Counted from the first letter of the stretch, positions 7,649 to 17,647 are shown. The stretch: DNA of 64,000 bases from Nucisporomicrobium flavum (GCF_016464385.1 NZ_JADMLH010000016.1:62001-126000); one strand, 5' to 3'. The notes: a model not told the origin generated them from the letters alone. Translations and numbers: made by a program.

Positions 7649-10234
7649 CTATTGCGGCAGGAGCCGCAGCGCCGGAGCTAGCTCGTTCCTGCCGTTGACC
7701 CCGAGCTTCGTGTAGACGCGCTGTAGGTGGTTCTCCACGGTCCGTGGGGACAGGAAGAGCCGGTCGGCGATCTCACGGCTGCGGACGCCGCCGGCCGCGA
7801 GCTCCGCAACCTGCCTTTCGCGTACGGTCAGCGACGGCTGGACCGCGCGCAGGGCGGGGGTACGCAGCACGTCGCAGCGCGCCAGGACGTCGGCGAGGAG
7901 CGTGCTGGCCGCCAGCGCGCGCGTGTCCCGGGCGGTGCGGAAGATCCGTACGGCGCCCGCGGCGGCCTCCGCGGCGTACAGCTGATAGCCGAGCACCGCG
8001 AACTCCCGGGCGACCGCGAAGAGCTCCTCCCCGTCGGCGCCGGCGCGGGCGTGCCGGACGAACAGGGGCGTGGCCCGGCCCCCGACCTGCTCGCCGAGCG
8101 CGGTCATGCGCTCGGCGGCGAGGTCAGCGCGCCCGAACCGGACCAGGTCGTACAGCAGGAGCATCTCGTGGGCGTGGAAGCCGTCGGCCCGGGTGCGTGC
8201 GACGGCATCCGACAACACGCGTACGGCGGCAGTCAGCTCGCCCGCGCACGCGTGGGTCCAGCCGAGCGCCTGCTCACGCCACGGGTAGTACAGCGCGAGG
8301 ATGCCCTCGCCGGCGCCCTCGGCGATCTCCAGGGAGGCCATGGCCAGGGCGACGTCCCCGCGCAGCGCCGCGACCTTCGCGCGCGCGTAGTGGGCGCTGC
8401 CGTCGTAGAGGCGTGCCGCGGACAGCGCAGCGCAGGCCTGTTCCACCGCGCGCAATGCCTCGTCCGTGCGCCCCCGGAGCCAGTTCGCCGACGACTGCAG
8501 CAGGGAGACCCAGCCCGACCCGAAGCCGAAGCCGCCGGCCTGCGCCAGGTCGGCGAACTCGGCGGCCAGGATGCGGTCGATGCCGGGCAGATCCTGGGCG
8601 ACGCTCACCAGCGTGCCCTCGGTCATCTGGAAGGCGAACTGCAGCGTCGGGGTGTCCCGCCGCCAGGACCGGGTCTCCGCCTCGAGCACGGTCAGCAGCT
8701 TCCGGCCGCGGTCGAAATCGCCGGTGGCCGCCGTCAGGAACGCGGTCACGCATTGGGCCAGCGCTTTCGCGGGCGGCGCGGCGGCCGGCTCCGCGGCCAC
8801 CGCCGCCGTGAGCGCGCGGGCCCGCGGCAGGTGGTTGAGCTGCAGGCGGATGAACGACTCGAGCGAGCGCACCCGGGCGATGTCGGTGGGGTCGGTCAGC
8901 TCGACGGCGGCCAGCGTGTCGGCCGCCCGGGAATCACCGAGCCCGAAGAACTCGACCGTCGCCCGCGCGGCGATGTAGCGGGCGTCCCGCTCCGGCGCCT
9001 CGTCGAGAACGGCGAGGGCCTGCTGCGGCTCGTCGAGGAAGAGCAGGACCGTGGCCAGCAGCTCGATGGCCGGGTAGCCGGCACCCGCGTCCCGGGCGGC
9101 CGCGGCGAGCCGGCGGGCGAGCACCATGTCGAACTTGCCGAACGCCTGGGTCGCCGCCCCGAACAGCAGGCCGCTGTCCTGGGCCGTACCGGAGTCGAGC
9201 CGCCAGACCGCCACCCGGAGCAGGTCGTCGCGACGCCGCGCGCCCACGTTCTCCACCAGGTCGGCCAGCGTGGCGAGCAGCCGGCGCGCCCGGGTCACCG
9301 GGCAGCGGCGGCGCACCACCTCTCCGTACAGCGGATGGCCGAGCCGTACGTTGCGGCGCCGCTCGTCCTCGACGACCCGGATCAGCCCGCGCTCCTCGGC
9401 CTCCTCGACGGAGGCCGGGTCGGCCACGCGCAGCAGCAGCGGCAACCCGATCGGCTCGCCGAACGAGACCAGCTCCAGCACGTCGCGCACCCCGCCGGTG
9501 AGGCGTCCGATGCGGGCGTCGACGAGCTCGGCGAGGCTGGGCGCCAGCCTGAGGCGGCCGGTCCAGCGCCAGAAACCGTACGCCTGGACCAGCTCGCCGC
9601 CGCTGAGCGCGGCCATCACCAGCTCCCGGAGCAACAGGGGGTTGCCGCCGCCCAGCCGGCCGAGGCGCTGCGCGGAGCCGGCCTCGACCGGGCTGCCGAC
9701 CAGCGTGGCGAGCAGGGCGCGGGACTCCTCGAGCGACAGCGGGGCGAGCTCGGCATGGCTGACCAGCCCCTCGGTCCACAATGCGCTGATCGGCGGCGGC
9801 ACCGGCTCGGAGGTGCGCAGGGTGCCGAGCAGCGTCGCCTCCTCGCGGACGAGCAGGTGGGCCAGGGCGGCGGAGGGCGCGTCGAGCAGGTGGATGTCGT
9901 CGACGGCCAGCACGAGAGGCCGGCCGTCCGCCGCGGCGCGCAGGCTGTCCACGGCCCAGCGGATCAACCCCGCGGGGGACAGGCTCGCCGGCGGATCCGC
10001 GGGCAGGATCTGCGCGAGGCCGCCGAACGGCAATCCGGAACTCGCGATGTTGGCCGACGCCCGGAATACCGCCCATCTGTCGGCCGGAAGTGCGCTCACC
10101 GCCTCCCGCAGCAAACGGCTCTTGCCGATGCCGGCCACGCCGCTGAGAATCAGTCCGCGCTCGGTTTCGCTGGTGGCGACCGTCTGGAGGCGGGACAACT
10201 CGGCGGCGCGCCCGACGAAATCCCAGTGCTCCAC
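7649..10234 (-). CDS. LuxR-family (LAL) ATP-binding transcriptional regulator
   Basis: An 861-residue STAND-type regulator of the large ATP-binding LuxR class. The N-terminal AAA-like domain has Walker A GVAGIGKS (residues 32-39) and Walker B LVLAVDDIHLL. A long helical, TPR-like middle forms the sensing region. The last 60 residues form a LuxR/GerE helix-turn-helix (LTVRERQVAELAAGGVRSRE through SPRTVENHLQRVYTKLGV). Such proteins multimerise on ATP and inducer binding and activate secondary metabolism or sugar genes. The GTG start lacks a clear ribosome-binding site. It reads the same way as pncB/pncA with a 69-base gap, but its target is unknown. Confidence 0.9.
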   Translation of the reverse strand: MEHWDFVGRAAELSRLQTVATSETERGLILSGVAGIGKSRLLREAVSALPADRWAVFRASANIASSGLPFGGLAQILPADPPASLSPAGLIRWAVDSLRAAADGRPLVLAVDDIHLLDAPSAALAHLLVREEATLLGTLRTSEPVPPPISALWTEGLVSHAELAPLSLEESRALLATLVGSPVEAGSAQRLGRLGGGNPLLLRELVMAALSGGELVQAYGFWRWTGRLRLAPSLAELVDARIGRLTGGVRDVLELVSFGEPIGLPLLLRVADPASVEEAEERGLIRVVEDERRRNVRLGHPLYGEVVRRRCPVTRARRLLATLADLVENVGARRRDDLLRVAVWRLDSGTAQDSGLLFGAATQAFGKFDMVLARRLAAAARDAGAGYPAIELLATVLLFLDEPQQALAVLDEAPERDARYIAARATVEFFGLGDSRAADTLAAVELTDPTDIARVRSLESFIRLQLNHLPRARALTAAVAAEPAAAPPAKALAQCVTAFLTAATGDFDRGRKLLTVLEAETRSWRRDTPTLQFAFQMTEGTLVSVAQDLPGIDRILAAEFADLAQAGGFGFGSGWVSLLQSSANWLRGRTDEALRAVEQACAALSAARLYDGSAHYARAKVAALRGDVALAMASLEIAEGAGEGILALYYPWREQALGWTHACAGELTAAVRVLSDAVARTRADGFHAHEMLLLYDLVRFGRADLAAERMTALGEQVGGRATPLFVRHARAGADGEELFAVAREFAVLGYQLYAAEAAAGAVRIFRTARDTRALAASTLLADVLARCDVLRTPALRAVQPSLTVRERQVAELAAGGVRSREIADRLFLSPRTVENHLQRVYTKLGVNGRNELAPALRLLPQ

Positions 10235-10559
10235 TCGGCCAGCATATCGAGATGCGTCATCGTCGAATCACCGCCTGTACCTCCTCTGGGAATGAGTATC
10301 CGCATACGAAACGGTGAGTAATCAGACACCTGTTATGGCACCCGCACCGCCGATTACGGTTCGGCGGTGCCGGCGCGACGTGCCCGGGCCCTGCCTGGCG
10401 GGGCGGGCCCGGGCGCCTGCCGGCCGTTCCCGAAGCCCTTTTCGCAGGCGGTGGATCGGCGTGACTTCAGCGCTTCCACGACGTTCGACGCGGGTTCGTG
10501 ACCGCGTCTTCCCTCGGCGGCCCGTCCCGTGCCCCGATCGGCGTGGCACGATGGGGGGC
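10235..10559. promoter_or_regulatory. Divergent promoter region with a hairpin
   Basis: This 325-base gap separates the LAL regulator (leftward) from clpS (rightward) and contains no gene. A perfect 10-base inverted repeat, GCACCGCCGA (10344-10353) and TCGGCGGTGC (10361-10370), with a seven-base loop, sits about 110 bases from the regulator start. It could be an operator or an mRNA hairpin. The AT-richer stretch at 10290-10335 is a plausible promoter location. Confidence 0.4.
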
Positions 10560-10850
10560 ATGGCGATGCCTCAGGTCGCTCCTGTCGAGACGCCGCAGAT
10601 CGAGGAGGTACCGGCTGATGACCGGCCGTGGGTGACGATCGTCTGGGACGATCCCGTCAACCTCATGTCGTACGTGACATGGGTCTTCCAGAAGCTCTTC
10701 GGGTACAGCCGCGACAAGGCTGAGGAGCTCATGCTCGACGTCCACAACAAGGGCAAGGCCGTGGTGTCGACCGGTGCCCGGGAGCGGATGGAGATGGACG
10801 CTTCCCAGCTTCATGGCTACGGTCTGTGGGCAACGGTGGACCGCGCGTGA
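10560..10850 (+). CDS. clpS: ATP-dependent Clp protease adaptor
   Basis: ClpS delivers N-degron substrates to ClpC/ClpA for degradation by ClpP. The 96-residue protein has the core [20 protein letters not shown], where the D-D-P-V-N segment binds the bulky N-terminal residue and the ATPase, and [17 protein letters not shown]. ATGs at 10551, 10560 and 10566 are all possible starts; the run of G at 10553-10558 suits 10566 best and 10560 is a compromise. It heads the conserved row with the DUF2017 gene 40 bases downstream. Confidence 0.92.
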   Translation: MAMPQVAPVETPQIEEVPADDRPWVTIVWDDPVNLMSYVTWVFQKLFGYSRDKAEELMLDVHNKGKAVVSTGARERMEMDASQLHGYGLWATVDRA

Positions 10851-10890
10851 ATTGTCAGCTTCAGATCGATACTGGGCGGGTGATCGACTG

Positions 10891-11397
10891 ATGTTCCGGC
10901 GCAACGGCAACCAATGTGTGGCCACGTTCGCCGTGGACGAGGTACGGGTACTGCGCAAGGTGGCCGGCGAGGTCGTCGGGCTGCTCATGGACGGCTTCGA
11001 CCACACCGACCCCGTCGTGACGCGGCTGTTCCCGGACATCTACCCCGACCGGCCCGACGACTCCGCCGAGTTCCGCCTCTACACCGAGGGCGACCTGAAG
11101 ACGGGCAAGATCGACCAGGCGGGCGCGATCCTCGCGGCGCTGCCGGACGACGGCCCGGGCGAGGTGCGCCTCGACGGCGAGGAGGCCGAGGCCTGGCTGC
11201 GCGCGATCAACGACGCCCGGCTGGCCATGGCGACCCGGCTGGACATCAAGGCGGACACCGACCTCGGCGACGAGCTCGACGAGGCCGTCATCCACGACCC
11301 GGGCTCGAGCCGGGTCTTCCAGCTCTCGGTGTACGCGTACCTCGGCTACCTGCAGGAATCGCTGCTCAACGCGCTCCCGGAGATCGAGGAACGCTGA
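10891..11397 (+). CDS. DUF2017 domain protein
   Basis: A 168-residue soluble protein recognisable as the conserved actinobacterial family that directly follows clpS (Rv1332 in M. tuberculosis). No catalytic motif is evident; the sequence is acidic and helical, with the conserved-looking end RVFQLSVYAYLGYLQESLL. Its biochemical role is unknown; constant linkage to clpS suggests a part in regulated proteolysis, but that is inference. The ATG at 10891 is the likely start although the ribosome-binding site is weak. A hairpin follows the stop codon. Confidence 0.82.
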   Translation: MFRRNGNQCVATFAVDEVRVLRKVAGEVVGLLMDGFDHTDPVVTRLFPDIYPDRPDDSAEFRLYTEGDLKTGKIDQAGAILAALPDDGPGEVRLDGEEAEAWLRAINDARLAMATRLDIKADTDLGDELDEAVIHDPGSSRVFQLSVYAYLGYLQESLLNALPEIEER

Positions 11398-11419
11398 GGG
11401 CGCCGGTTTCCCGGCGCCC
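11398..11419. terminator. Hairpin between the DUF2017 and aldo/keto reductase genes
   Basis: GGGCGCCGG (11398-11406) pairs with CCGGCGCCC (11411-11419) across a four-base loop, directly after the DUF2017 stop. It lies between convergent genes and can serve either strand; there is no strong T run. Confidence 0.55.
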
Positions 11420-11444
11420 CCGATCAACGCTTGCCCATTGCCGC

Positions 11445-12311
11445 TCAGTTGCCGGCGGCGTCCAGCTCGGCGAGCTCGCTGTCGTCGAGCACCAGCTCCG
11501 GCGCCTGCGCGGAGTCCTTGATCGATTCCGGCCGGCTCGCACCCGGAATGGGGATGACCACCGGGCTCTTCGCCAGCATCCACGCGAGCGTCACGCGCTG
11601 CGGGCTCACCCCGTGCGCCTCGGCCACCCGGCCGAACGCGCCGAAGCGCTCGCCCAGCTCGCTCGCCCGGGTGATGCCGCCCAGCGGCGACCAGGGCAGG
11701 AAGGCGATCCCCAGCTCGTCACAGAGCCGCAGCTCCGGCTCCGACGACCGGAACGCCGGCGAGAACTGGTTCTGCACCGAGACCAGCCGGCCGCCGAGGA
11801 TCTCCTGGGCCTGCCGGATCTGCTGGACGTCGGCGTTCGAGATGCCGGCCATCCGGATCTTGCCCTCGTCGAGCAGGTCGCGGATGGCGCCGACGGACTC
11901 CGCGTACGGGACGTTCGGGTCCGGGCGGTGGAACTGGTAGAGCCCGATGGCCTCGACGCCGAGGCGCTTGAGCGACGCCTCGGCCGCCTCCCGCAGGTAC
12001 GCGGGGGAGCCGTTCTGGGTCCACGAGCCGTCGCCGGGCCGCAGGTGGCCGCCCTTGGTGGCGACCAGCACGCCGGACGTGTCCCCGCCGTAACTCGCCA
12101 GGGCCTGGGCGATCAGGGACTCGTTGTGGCCCACCTCGTCGGCGTGCAGGTGGTACGCGTCCGCGGTGTCGATCAGCGTCACGCCGGCGTCCAGGGCGGC
12201 GTGGATGGTGCGGATCGACCGGTCGGTGTCGGGGCGCCCCTCGATCGACATCGGCATGCCGCCGAGCCCGATGGCGCTGACCTGGGTGTCTCCGATTGTT
12301 CGCTGCTTCAT
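11445..12311 (-). CDS. Aldo/keto reductase
   Basis: A 288-residue NADPH-dependent oxidoreductase of the (beta/alpha)8 barrel AKR family. The catalytic tetrad is visible: Asp and Tyr in DTADAYHLHADEVGHNE, Lys in LVATKGGH, and His in LYQFHRPDP. The C-terminal cofactor region VIPIPGASRPESIKDS is typical. It is transcribed against the flanking clpS-mec-cysO genes, so it is an insertion into that block rather than part of its pathway. The substrate is unknown. The ATG at 12311 opens the homologous region. Confidence 0.9.
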   Translation of the reverse strand: MKQRTIGDTQVSAIGLGGMPMSIEGRPDTDRSIRTIHAALDAGVTLIDTADAYHLHADEVGHNESLIAQALASYGGDTSGVLVATKGGHLRPGDGSWTQNGSPAYLREAAEASLKRLGVEAIGLYQFHRPDPNVPYAESVGAIRDLLDEGKIRMAGISNADVQQIRQAQEILGGRLVSVQNQFSPAFRSSEPELRLCDELGIAFLPWSPLGGITRASELGERFGAFGRVAEAHGVSPQRVTLAWMLAKSPVVIPIPGASRPESIKDSAQAPELVLDDSELAELDAAGN

Positions 12312-12410
12312 GTCCCCGGGACTACCCGCCGCGGTACCGGATACGCCAGCCGAACGTGCGTGAGGACTGCCACGCCCGCCGTACGCCCGCGTCACGGTAA
12401 TGTGAACGAC

Positions 12411-12833
12411 GTGCTGACCATCGACAGCGCGATCGTCGAAGCGATCGTCGCCCACGCCCGCCGGGACCACCCCGACGAGGCCTGCGGCGTGGTCGCCGGG
12501 CCGATCGGCAGCGACCTGCCGACGCGCCACATCGCCATGGACAACGCGGCGCGGTCGATGACGTTCTACGAGTTCGACTCGATGGAGCAGCTGCGGGTCT
12601 GGCGCGAGATGGACGACAACGATGAGGAACCGGTCGTCATCTACCACTCGCACACCGCGACCGAGGCTTATCCGTCTCGCACGGACATCTCGTTCGCCGG
12701 TGAGCCGGGCGCGCACTATCTGCTCGTCTCGACCCGTGAGCCGGACTCCGAGGAAATCCGATCGTTCCGTATCGTGGACGGTGTGGTGACCGAGGAAGAG
12801 GTCAACATCGTGGATGCGACGGTGGACGCGTGA
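12411..12833 (+). CDS. mec: M67 (JAMM/MPN) metallopeptidase, Mec-like
   Basis: A zinc peptidase of 140 residues with the complete JAMM signature: E23 (DEACGVV) and H79-S-H81 followed by S89 and D92 (HSHTATEAYPSRTD). In mycobacteria the homologue Rv1334 releases cysteine from the CysO-Cys adduct. Here it precedes cysO and cysM, and it may also trim the C-terminal tail of CysO (see cysO). The GTG at 12411 or the in-frame GTG at 12402 could be the start; neither has a strong ribosome-binding site. Its TGA overlaps the GTG of a tiny downstream reading frame. Confidence 0.93.
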   Translation: MLTIDSAIVEAIVAHARRDHPDEACGVVAGPIGSDLPTRHIAMDNAARSMTFYEFDSMEQLRVWREMDDNDEEPVVIYHSHTATEAYPSRTDISFAGEPGAHYLLVSTREPDSEEIRSFRIVDGVVTEEEVNIVDATVDA

Positions 12834-12913
12834 GTATGAGTGCGGACGGGCACGCCGTCCAGTCGTACATGTTCGGGCAGAGCCCCGCGTCGGTCTACTA
12901 CGAGTGTCGCTGA
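12830..12913 (+). CDS. Small coupled reading frame between mec and cysO
   Basis: A 27-codon frame (25 if the ATG at 12836 is used) starts with GTG overlapping the mec stop as GTGA and ends with residues SVYYECR before TGA at 12911-12913. It lies 62 bases before cysO. It resembles no protein I recognise. The tight coupling and the late Tyr-Tyr-Glu-Cys run are compatible with a leader peptide sensing cysteine or with a small conserved protein, but neither is proven; it could be chance in a GC-rich genome. Confidence 0.4.
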   Translation: MSMSADGHAVQSYMFGQSPASVYYECR

Positions 12914-12975
12914 GCGTCACTTCCGACCTGCCCCCGAACGTCTCTCGGCACACTCTTTCTAGGAGCATGACAGTC

Positions 12976-14303
<1,328 letters not shown>

Positions 14304-14305
<2 letters not shown>

Positions 14306-14343
14306 CGGGTCACCGGGCGGCGGCTGAGCCGCCCGGACCCGTC
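14304..14343 (+). terminator. Hairpin at the end of cysM
   Basis: CCGGGCGGC (14313-14321) pairs with GCCGCCCGG (14328-14336) around a six-base loop, with outer arms GACGGG (14304-14309) and CCCGTC (14338-14343). It begins at the cysM stop codon and has no T run. It probably ends the mec-cysO-cysM transcript. Confidence 0.6.
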
Positions 14344-14634
14344 ACCAGCCTGCGCGCCCGGTTGAGCCCGCTCGGCAATCGCCAGCCTGGGCCGTAGGGC
14401 AGGCTGGCACGCGGGCCGTCAGCATGCGGGCGAGGTGCCCGGACCGTTGGCACTCGCCGGTTGTCGGCGGCGGTCTGTCCCGCTGTTGGCGGCGGCCCAT
14501 CTGCTCGGATCCGTCTGCGGCCGCCTGCTCGGATCGTCAGCTGCTGTCGGGACCATCGGCGGAGTGCTCGGACCGCCGCCTCGACCGCGATGCCGGCCAT
14601 TCTCCTCAGGGCTCGGAGGGCGACCCTTTAAAGC
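14344..14634. other. Spacer between cysM and the membrane protein gene
   Basis: About 290 bases between convergent genes. No credible gene, RNA or regulatory site was found; possible frames have no start signal and a random GC-rich composition. Confidence 0.5.
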
Positions 14635-15057
14635 TCAGTAGGCGACGGCGAGCATCACGTCCGCTGCCAGCGGCACGGCCGCGCCCAGCAGCAACAACCA
14701 CGGCAGTACCCGCCGGTGGATCGACAGGAAAGCGCCCACTGACAGCGCCACGCTCACCATGCCGAGGAATGCCAGCACCCACGTGTACCAGCCGGGCGCC
14801 CCGCCGCCGATCTGCGACACCAGCCCGCGGATGCCGATGCCGACCCCGGTGAGGCCCAGCAGCGCCGCGTAGATCGACATGCCGAGCAGGCGGCGGGCGC
14901 CCGGGGCCGGGTCGTCGGCGGCCGGGAAGCGGAACAGGACCTCCTCGTCGCTGAGCTCCGTACCCGCGGGGCCGGTGGGTTCCCAGCCGAACGGCACGAC
15001 CTCCGGCGCCGTTACCTCCCGTGTACGGGCCTGTTCCTGCACCTCGGTCGTCGTCAC
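14635..15057 (-). CDS. Small membrane protein of unknown function
   Basis: A 140-residue protein with a charged N-terminal 55 residues and three predicted transmembrane helices (from LLGMSIYAALLGLTGVG, WYTWVLAFLGMVSVALSVG, and LPWLLLLGAAVPLAADVML). I do not recognise the family. The GTG at 15057 has GGAGGGG six bases upstream, so expression is credible. It is divergent from the metallo-hydrolase gene across a 259-base promoter region. Confidence 0.75.
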   Translation of the reverse strand: MTTTEVQEQARTREVTAPEVVPFGWEPTGPAGTELSDEEVLFRFPAADDPAPGARRLLGMSIYAALLGLTGVGIGIRGLVSQIGGGAPGWYTWVLAFLGMVSVALSVGAFLSIHRRVLPWLLLLGAAVPLAADVMLAVAY

Positions 15058-15168
15058 TTTCGCCCCTCCGATTTGCCCGGTGTCGTCCCTTCACCCTGTG
15101 CAACGGGCGCGACTCACGAGGCGTAACGCGACCGAAAATGACCCAGCTCACGGCGGGTGTGACATACG

Positions 15169-15191
15169 TTGTCGATTTAGCGACAAATCGA
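15169..15191. promoter_or_regulatory. Inverted repeats in the divergent promoter region
   Basis: Two overlapping inverted repeats: TTGTCG (15169-15174) with CGACAA (15181-15186), and TCGATTT (15172-15178) with AAATCGA (15185-15191). They form an AT-richer island about 125 bases before the metallo-hydrolase start and 112 before the membrane protein start. A regulator operator is the simplest reading. Confidence 0.4.
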
Positions 15192-15316
15192 TCAGACGTT
15201 TACGTGACGCGCTGGTCCCGGCGTAGGCTGCGCAGCGTGATTGACTGGTCTGCATTCCCAGCCGAGGGGCGGGCGGTGGGAACGTGGACGACCGAGCGTG
15301 AACCAGAGGAACCCGC

Positions 15317-16063
15317 ATGCGACTGACCGTTCTCGGCTGTGCCGGCAGTTTCCCCGGCCCCGAGTCGGCCTGTTCCGCCTATCTCGTCGAGGCCGACGGC
15401 TTCCGGCTGCTGATCGACTTCGGCTCCGGCTCCCTGTCCGCACTCCAGCGGTACGCGGGCATCGACGCCGTCGACGCGATCCTCCTGACCCACCTCCACT
15501 GCGATCACATGCTCGACGCCTGCACGTACGTGGTGGTCCGCCGTTACGCCCCTGGCGGCCCGATGCCCCCGCTGCCGGTCTACGCGCCCCTGGGTGCCGC
15601 CGAGCGCATCTCCGCCGCGTACAGCGCGGAGAACGAGCCGGTCGACGACGTGTACACGTTCTACGGGTTGCAGCCCGGCACATTCCCCATCGGTCCGTTC
15701 ACGGTCACCGCGGACCGGGTCAACCATCCGATCGAGACGTACGGCGTCCGCGTGGAGCACGACGGCCACGTCCTGGCGTACTCGTCGGACACCGCGCCCT
15801 GCGAACCGCTGCTGCGCCTGGCGCAGGGTGCCGACCTCTTCCTGTGCGAGGCCAGCTACCTCGACGGCGTGGTCAACCCGCCCGACCTGCACCTCACCGG
15901 CCGCGAGGCGGGCGAGGCCGCCACCAAGGCCGACGTCGGCCGCCTGCTGCTCACCCATCTGGTTCCCGCCTGGGGTTCGGAGGCCTCTACTGTGGAGGCC
16001 GCCTGCGCCGCGTACGCGGGTCCGGTTGAGGTGGTCCGCCCGGGTGCCCGCTACGATCTCTGA
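15317..16063 (+). CDS. MBL-fold metallo-hydrolase (Rv1339-like)
   Basis: A 248-residue metallo-beta-lactamase-fold hydrolase with the metal motif THLHCDHMLD (HxHxDH), a downstream His in RVNHPIETYG, the Asp in YSSDTAPC and the C-terminal His in LLTHLVP. It occupies the place of Rv1339, an atypical cyclic-nucleotide phosphodiesterase in mycobacteria, upstream of rph and rdgB. cAMP hydrolysis is therefore plausible, while an RNase Z-like activity cannot be excluded. The ATG is preceded by AGAGGA. The murI gene that normally precedes it is absent. Confidence 0.88.
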   Translation: MRLTVLGCAGSFPGPESACSAYLVEADGFRLLIDFGSGSLSALQRYAGIDAVDAILLTHLHCDHMLDACTYVVVRRYAPGGPMPPLPVYAPLGAAERISAAYSAENEPVDDVYTFYGLQPGTFPIGPFTVTADRVNHPIETYGVRVEHDGHVLAYSSDTAPCEPLLRLAQGADLFLCEASYLDGVVNPPDLHLTGREAGEAATKADVGRLLLTHLVPAWGSEASTVEAACAAYAGPVEVVRPGARYDL

Positions 16064-16125
16064 GCTTGCCGAGGGGACGGCACGAGCGCACCATCGGAAT
16101 CGATTGTGACCTTGGAAGGCCCTGC

Positions 16126-17460
16126 ATGACCGACCGCACCGAACTGCGCTTTCCGTCCGCGGGCAACGGCCGTATCGGTGAGGGCCAGGAGGTCATGCCC
16201 AGCAGGCCGGGCATGACCGGTCGATCGAGGGGCGGGCGCGGACTGCGCATCGTCCGGCTGGCGAACTTCGTCTCACCTCGTTCCGGCGGTCTGCGGACCG
16301 CGCTGCGCCACCTCGGCGAGGGCTATCTGAGGGCGGGTCACGAGCCGATCCTCATCGTGCCGGGGCGTGAGCGTTCCGACGAGATGACCGAGCAGGGCCG
16401 CGTGATCACGCTGCCGGGCCACCACCTCCCTCGGACGGGCGGCTATCGCGTGCTCGCCGGCCGCCGGGAACTGACCCGGCTGCTGGACCAGCTCGGGCCC
16501 GATCGCATCGAGGTCTCCGACCGGTCCACGCTGCGCTGGACGGGCCGCTGGGCGCGCGAGCGTGGGGTCGGCTCGATGATGGTGTCCCACGAGAGCCTGG
16601 CCGGCCTGCTCGGCGTCTGGGGCATGCCGCACCGGGACTCGCTCGCCGACCGGCTGAACCGGCGGACGGCGGAGACCTTCGACCAGATCGTCTGCACCAC
16701 GGCCTTCGCGGCGGCCGAGTTCCGCCGGCTGGGCGTGCCGAACCTCGTGGAGATCCCGCTCGGGGTCAACCTGCGCCAGTTCCATCCCAGCCGCCGGGAC
16801 GCGGCCCTGCGGGAGCAATACGCCCGCCCCGACGAGCTCCTCGTCGTCTACTGCAGCCGCCTCTCCGCGGACAAGCGCCCGGAGCTGGCCGTCGACACGA
16901 TCGGCGCGCTGCGGGCCGCGAAGGCTCCCGCCGTGCTCGTCATGGCCGGCGACGGTGCACGCCGGGCCGCCCTCGCCTACCGCTCGGCCCGCCTGCCGGT
17001 CCGTTTCGCCGGCCACATCACCGACCGGGACGCCGTCGCGGCCCTGCTCGCCACCGCGGACGTGGCCGTCGCGCCGGGCCCGGTGGAGACCTTCGGGCTG
17101 GCCGCCCTGGAGGCTCTGGCCTGCGGCACGCCGGTCGTCGTGAACGCCGCCAGCGCGCTCCCCGAGGTCGTGGGGGAGGCGGGCATGGCCGTGCCCGGGA
17201 CTCCGGAGGCGTTCGCGGAGGGCGTACGCCAGCTCATGGAGCGTCCCGAGCCGATCCGCCGCGCCGCCGCGCGGGCCCGGGCCGAACTGTTCGGCTGGCC
17301 GCAGGCCGTCGAGGGGTTCCTGCGGGCACATGGAGCACAGCCGGTGCTTCGCCCGCCGACCGTGATGGCCCGGCAGAGCGTGCGGGCGCTGCGCCCGGCG
17401 GTGCCTGCCACGGTCGCGACCTCCACCGCCTGGGCCGCCGCTTCCTCGGATCATCTCTGA
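16126..17460 (+). CDS. Glycosyltransferase family 4
   Basis: A 444-residue GT-B glycosyltransferase that transfers a sugar from a nucleotide-sugar donor with retention. The C-terminal donor domain shows VYCSRLSADKRPELAVDTIG, VMAGDGARR and the E-x7-E motif ETFGLAALE followed by ACGTPVV. The N-terminal acceptor domain has VSPRSGGLRTALRHL. It resembles the PimB/MgtA mannosyltransferases of actinobacterial envelope glycolipid synthesis, but the acceptor is not known. The ATG at 16126 has GGAAGG seven bases before it. It is inserted between the metallo-hydrolase and rph in an otherwise conserved gene order. Confidence 0.88.
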   Translation: MTDRTELRFPSAGNGRIGEGQEVMPSRPGMTGRSRGGRGLRIVRLANFVSPRSGGLRTALRHLGEGYLRAGHEPILIVPGRERSDEMTEQGRVITLPGHHLPRTGGYRVLAGRRELTRLLDQLGPDRIEVSDRSTLRWTGRWARERGVGSMMVSHESLAGLLGVWGMPHRDSLADRLNRRTAETFDQIVCTTAFAAAEFRRLGVPNLVEIPLGVNLRQFHPSRRDAALREQYARPDELLVVYCSRLSADKRPELAVDTIGALRAAKAPAVLVMAGDGARRAALAYRSARLPVRFAGHITDRDAVAALLATADVAVAPGPVETFGLAALEALACGTPVVVNAASALPEVVGEAGMAVPGTPEAFAEGVRQLMERPEPIRRAAARARAELFGWPQAVEGFLRAHGAQPVLRPPTVMARQSVRALRPAVPATVATSTAWAAASSDHL

Positions 17461-17512
17461 CCCCCTTTCTCGCGGCTCGAAGCATGGCAGGCCGCCGGGG
17501 ATCGGGGCCGGG

Positions 17513-17647
17513 TTGTCCACATCAGCCCGAGGCGCCTGTCACGCTGTCCACGGGCCGGCGGCACCCGGTCCGGCGAAAGCGGCCGTGACCAGGGGCGAGT
17601 TGTCCACAGGGCGGCGCCTCGGCCGCCGGGGCGGCCCGTTGTCCACA
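17513..17647 (+). promoter_or_regulatory. DnaA-box cluster upstream of rph
   Basis: Three exact copies of TTGTCCACA, the high-GC actinobacterial DnaA box, lie at 17513-17521, 17600-17608 and 17639-17647, with a fourth site differing at the first and last bases (CTGTCCACG, 17544-17552). All are on the same strand within 135 bases, in the 239-base gap before rph. One such nine-mer would be rare by chance. They may make rph-rdgB responsive to DnaA or titrate DnaA; no origin-like AT-rich element or dnaA/dnaN gene is nearby. Confidence 0.65.

Noticed and set aside
10344-10370. Riboswitch upstream of clpS
   Set aside because: Only a single hairpin is present, about 190 bases before the gene, with none of the conserved bases of a known riboswitch class.
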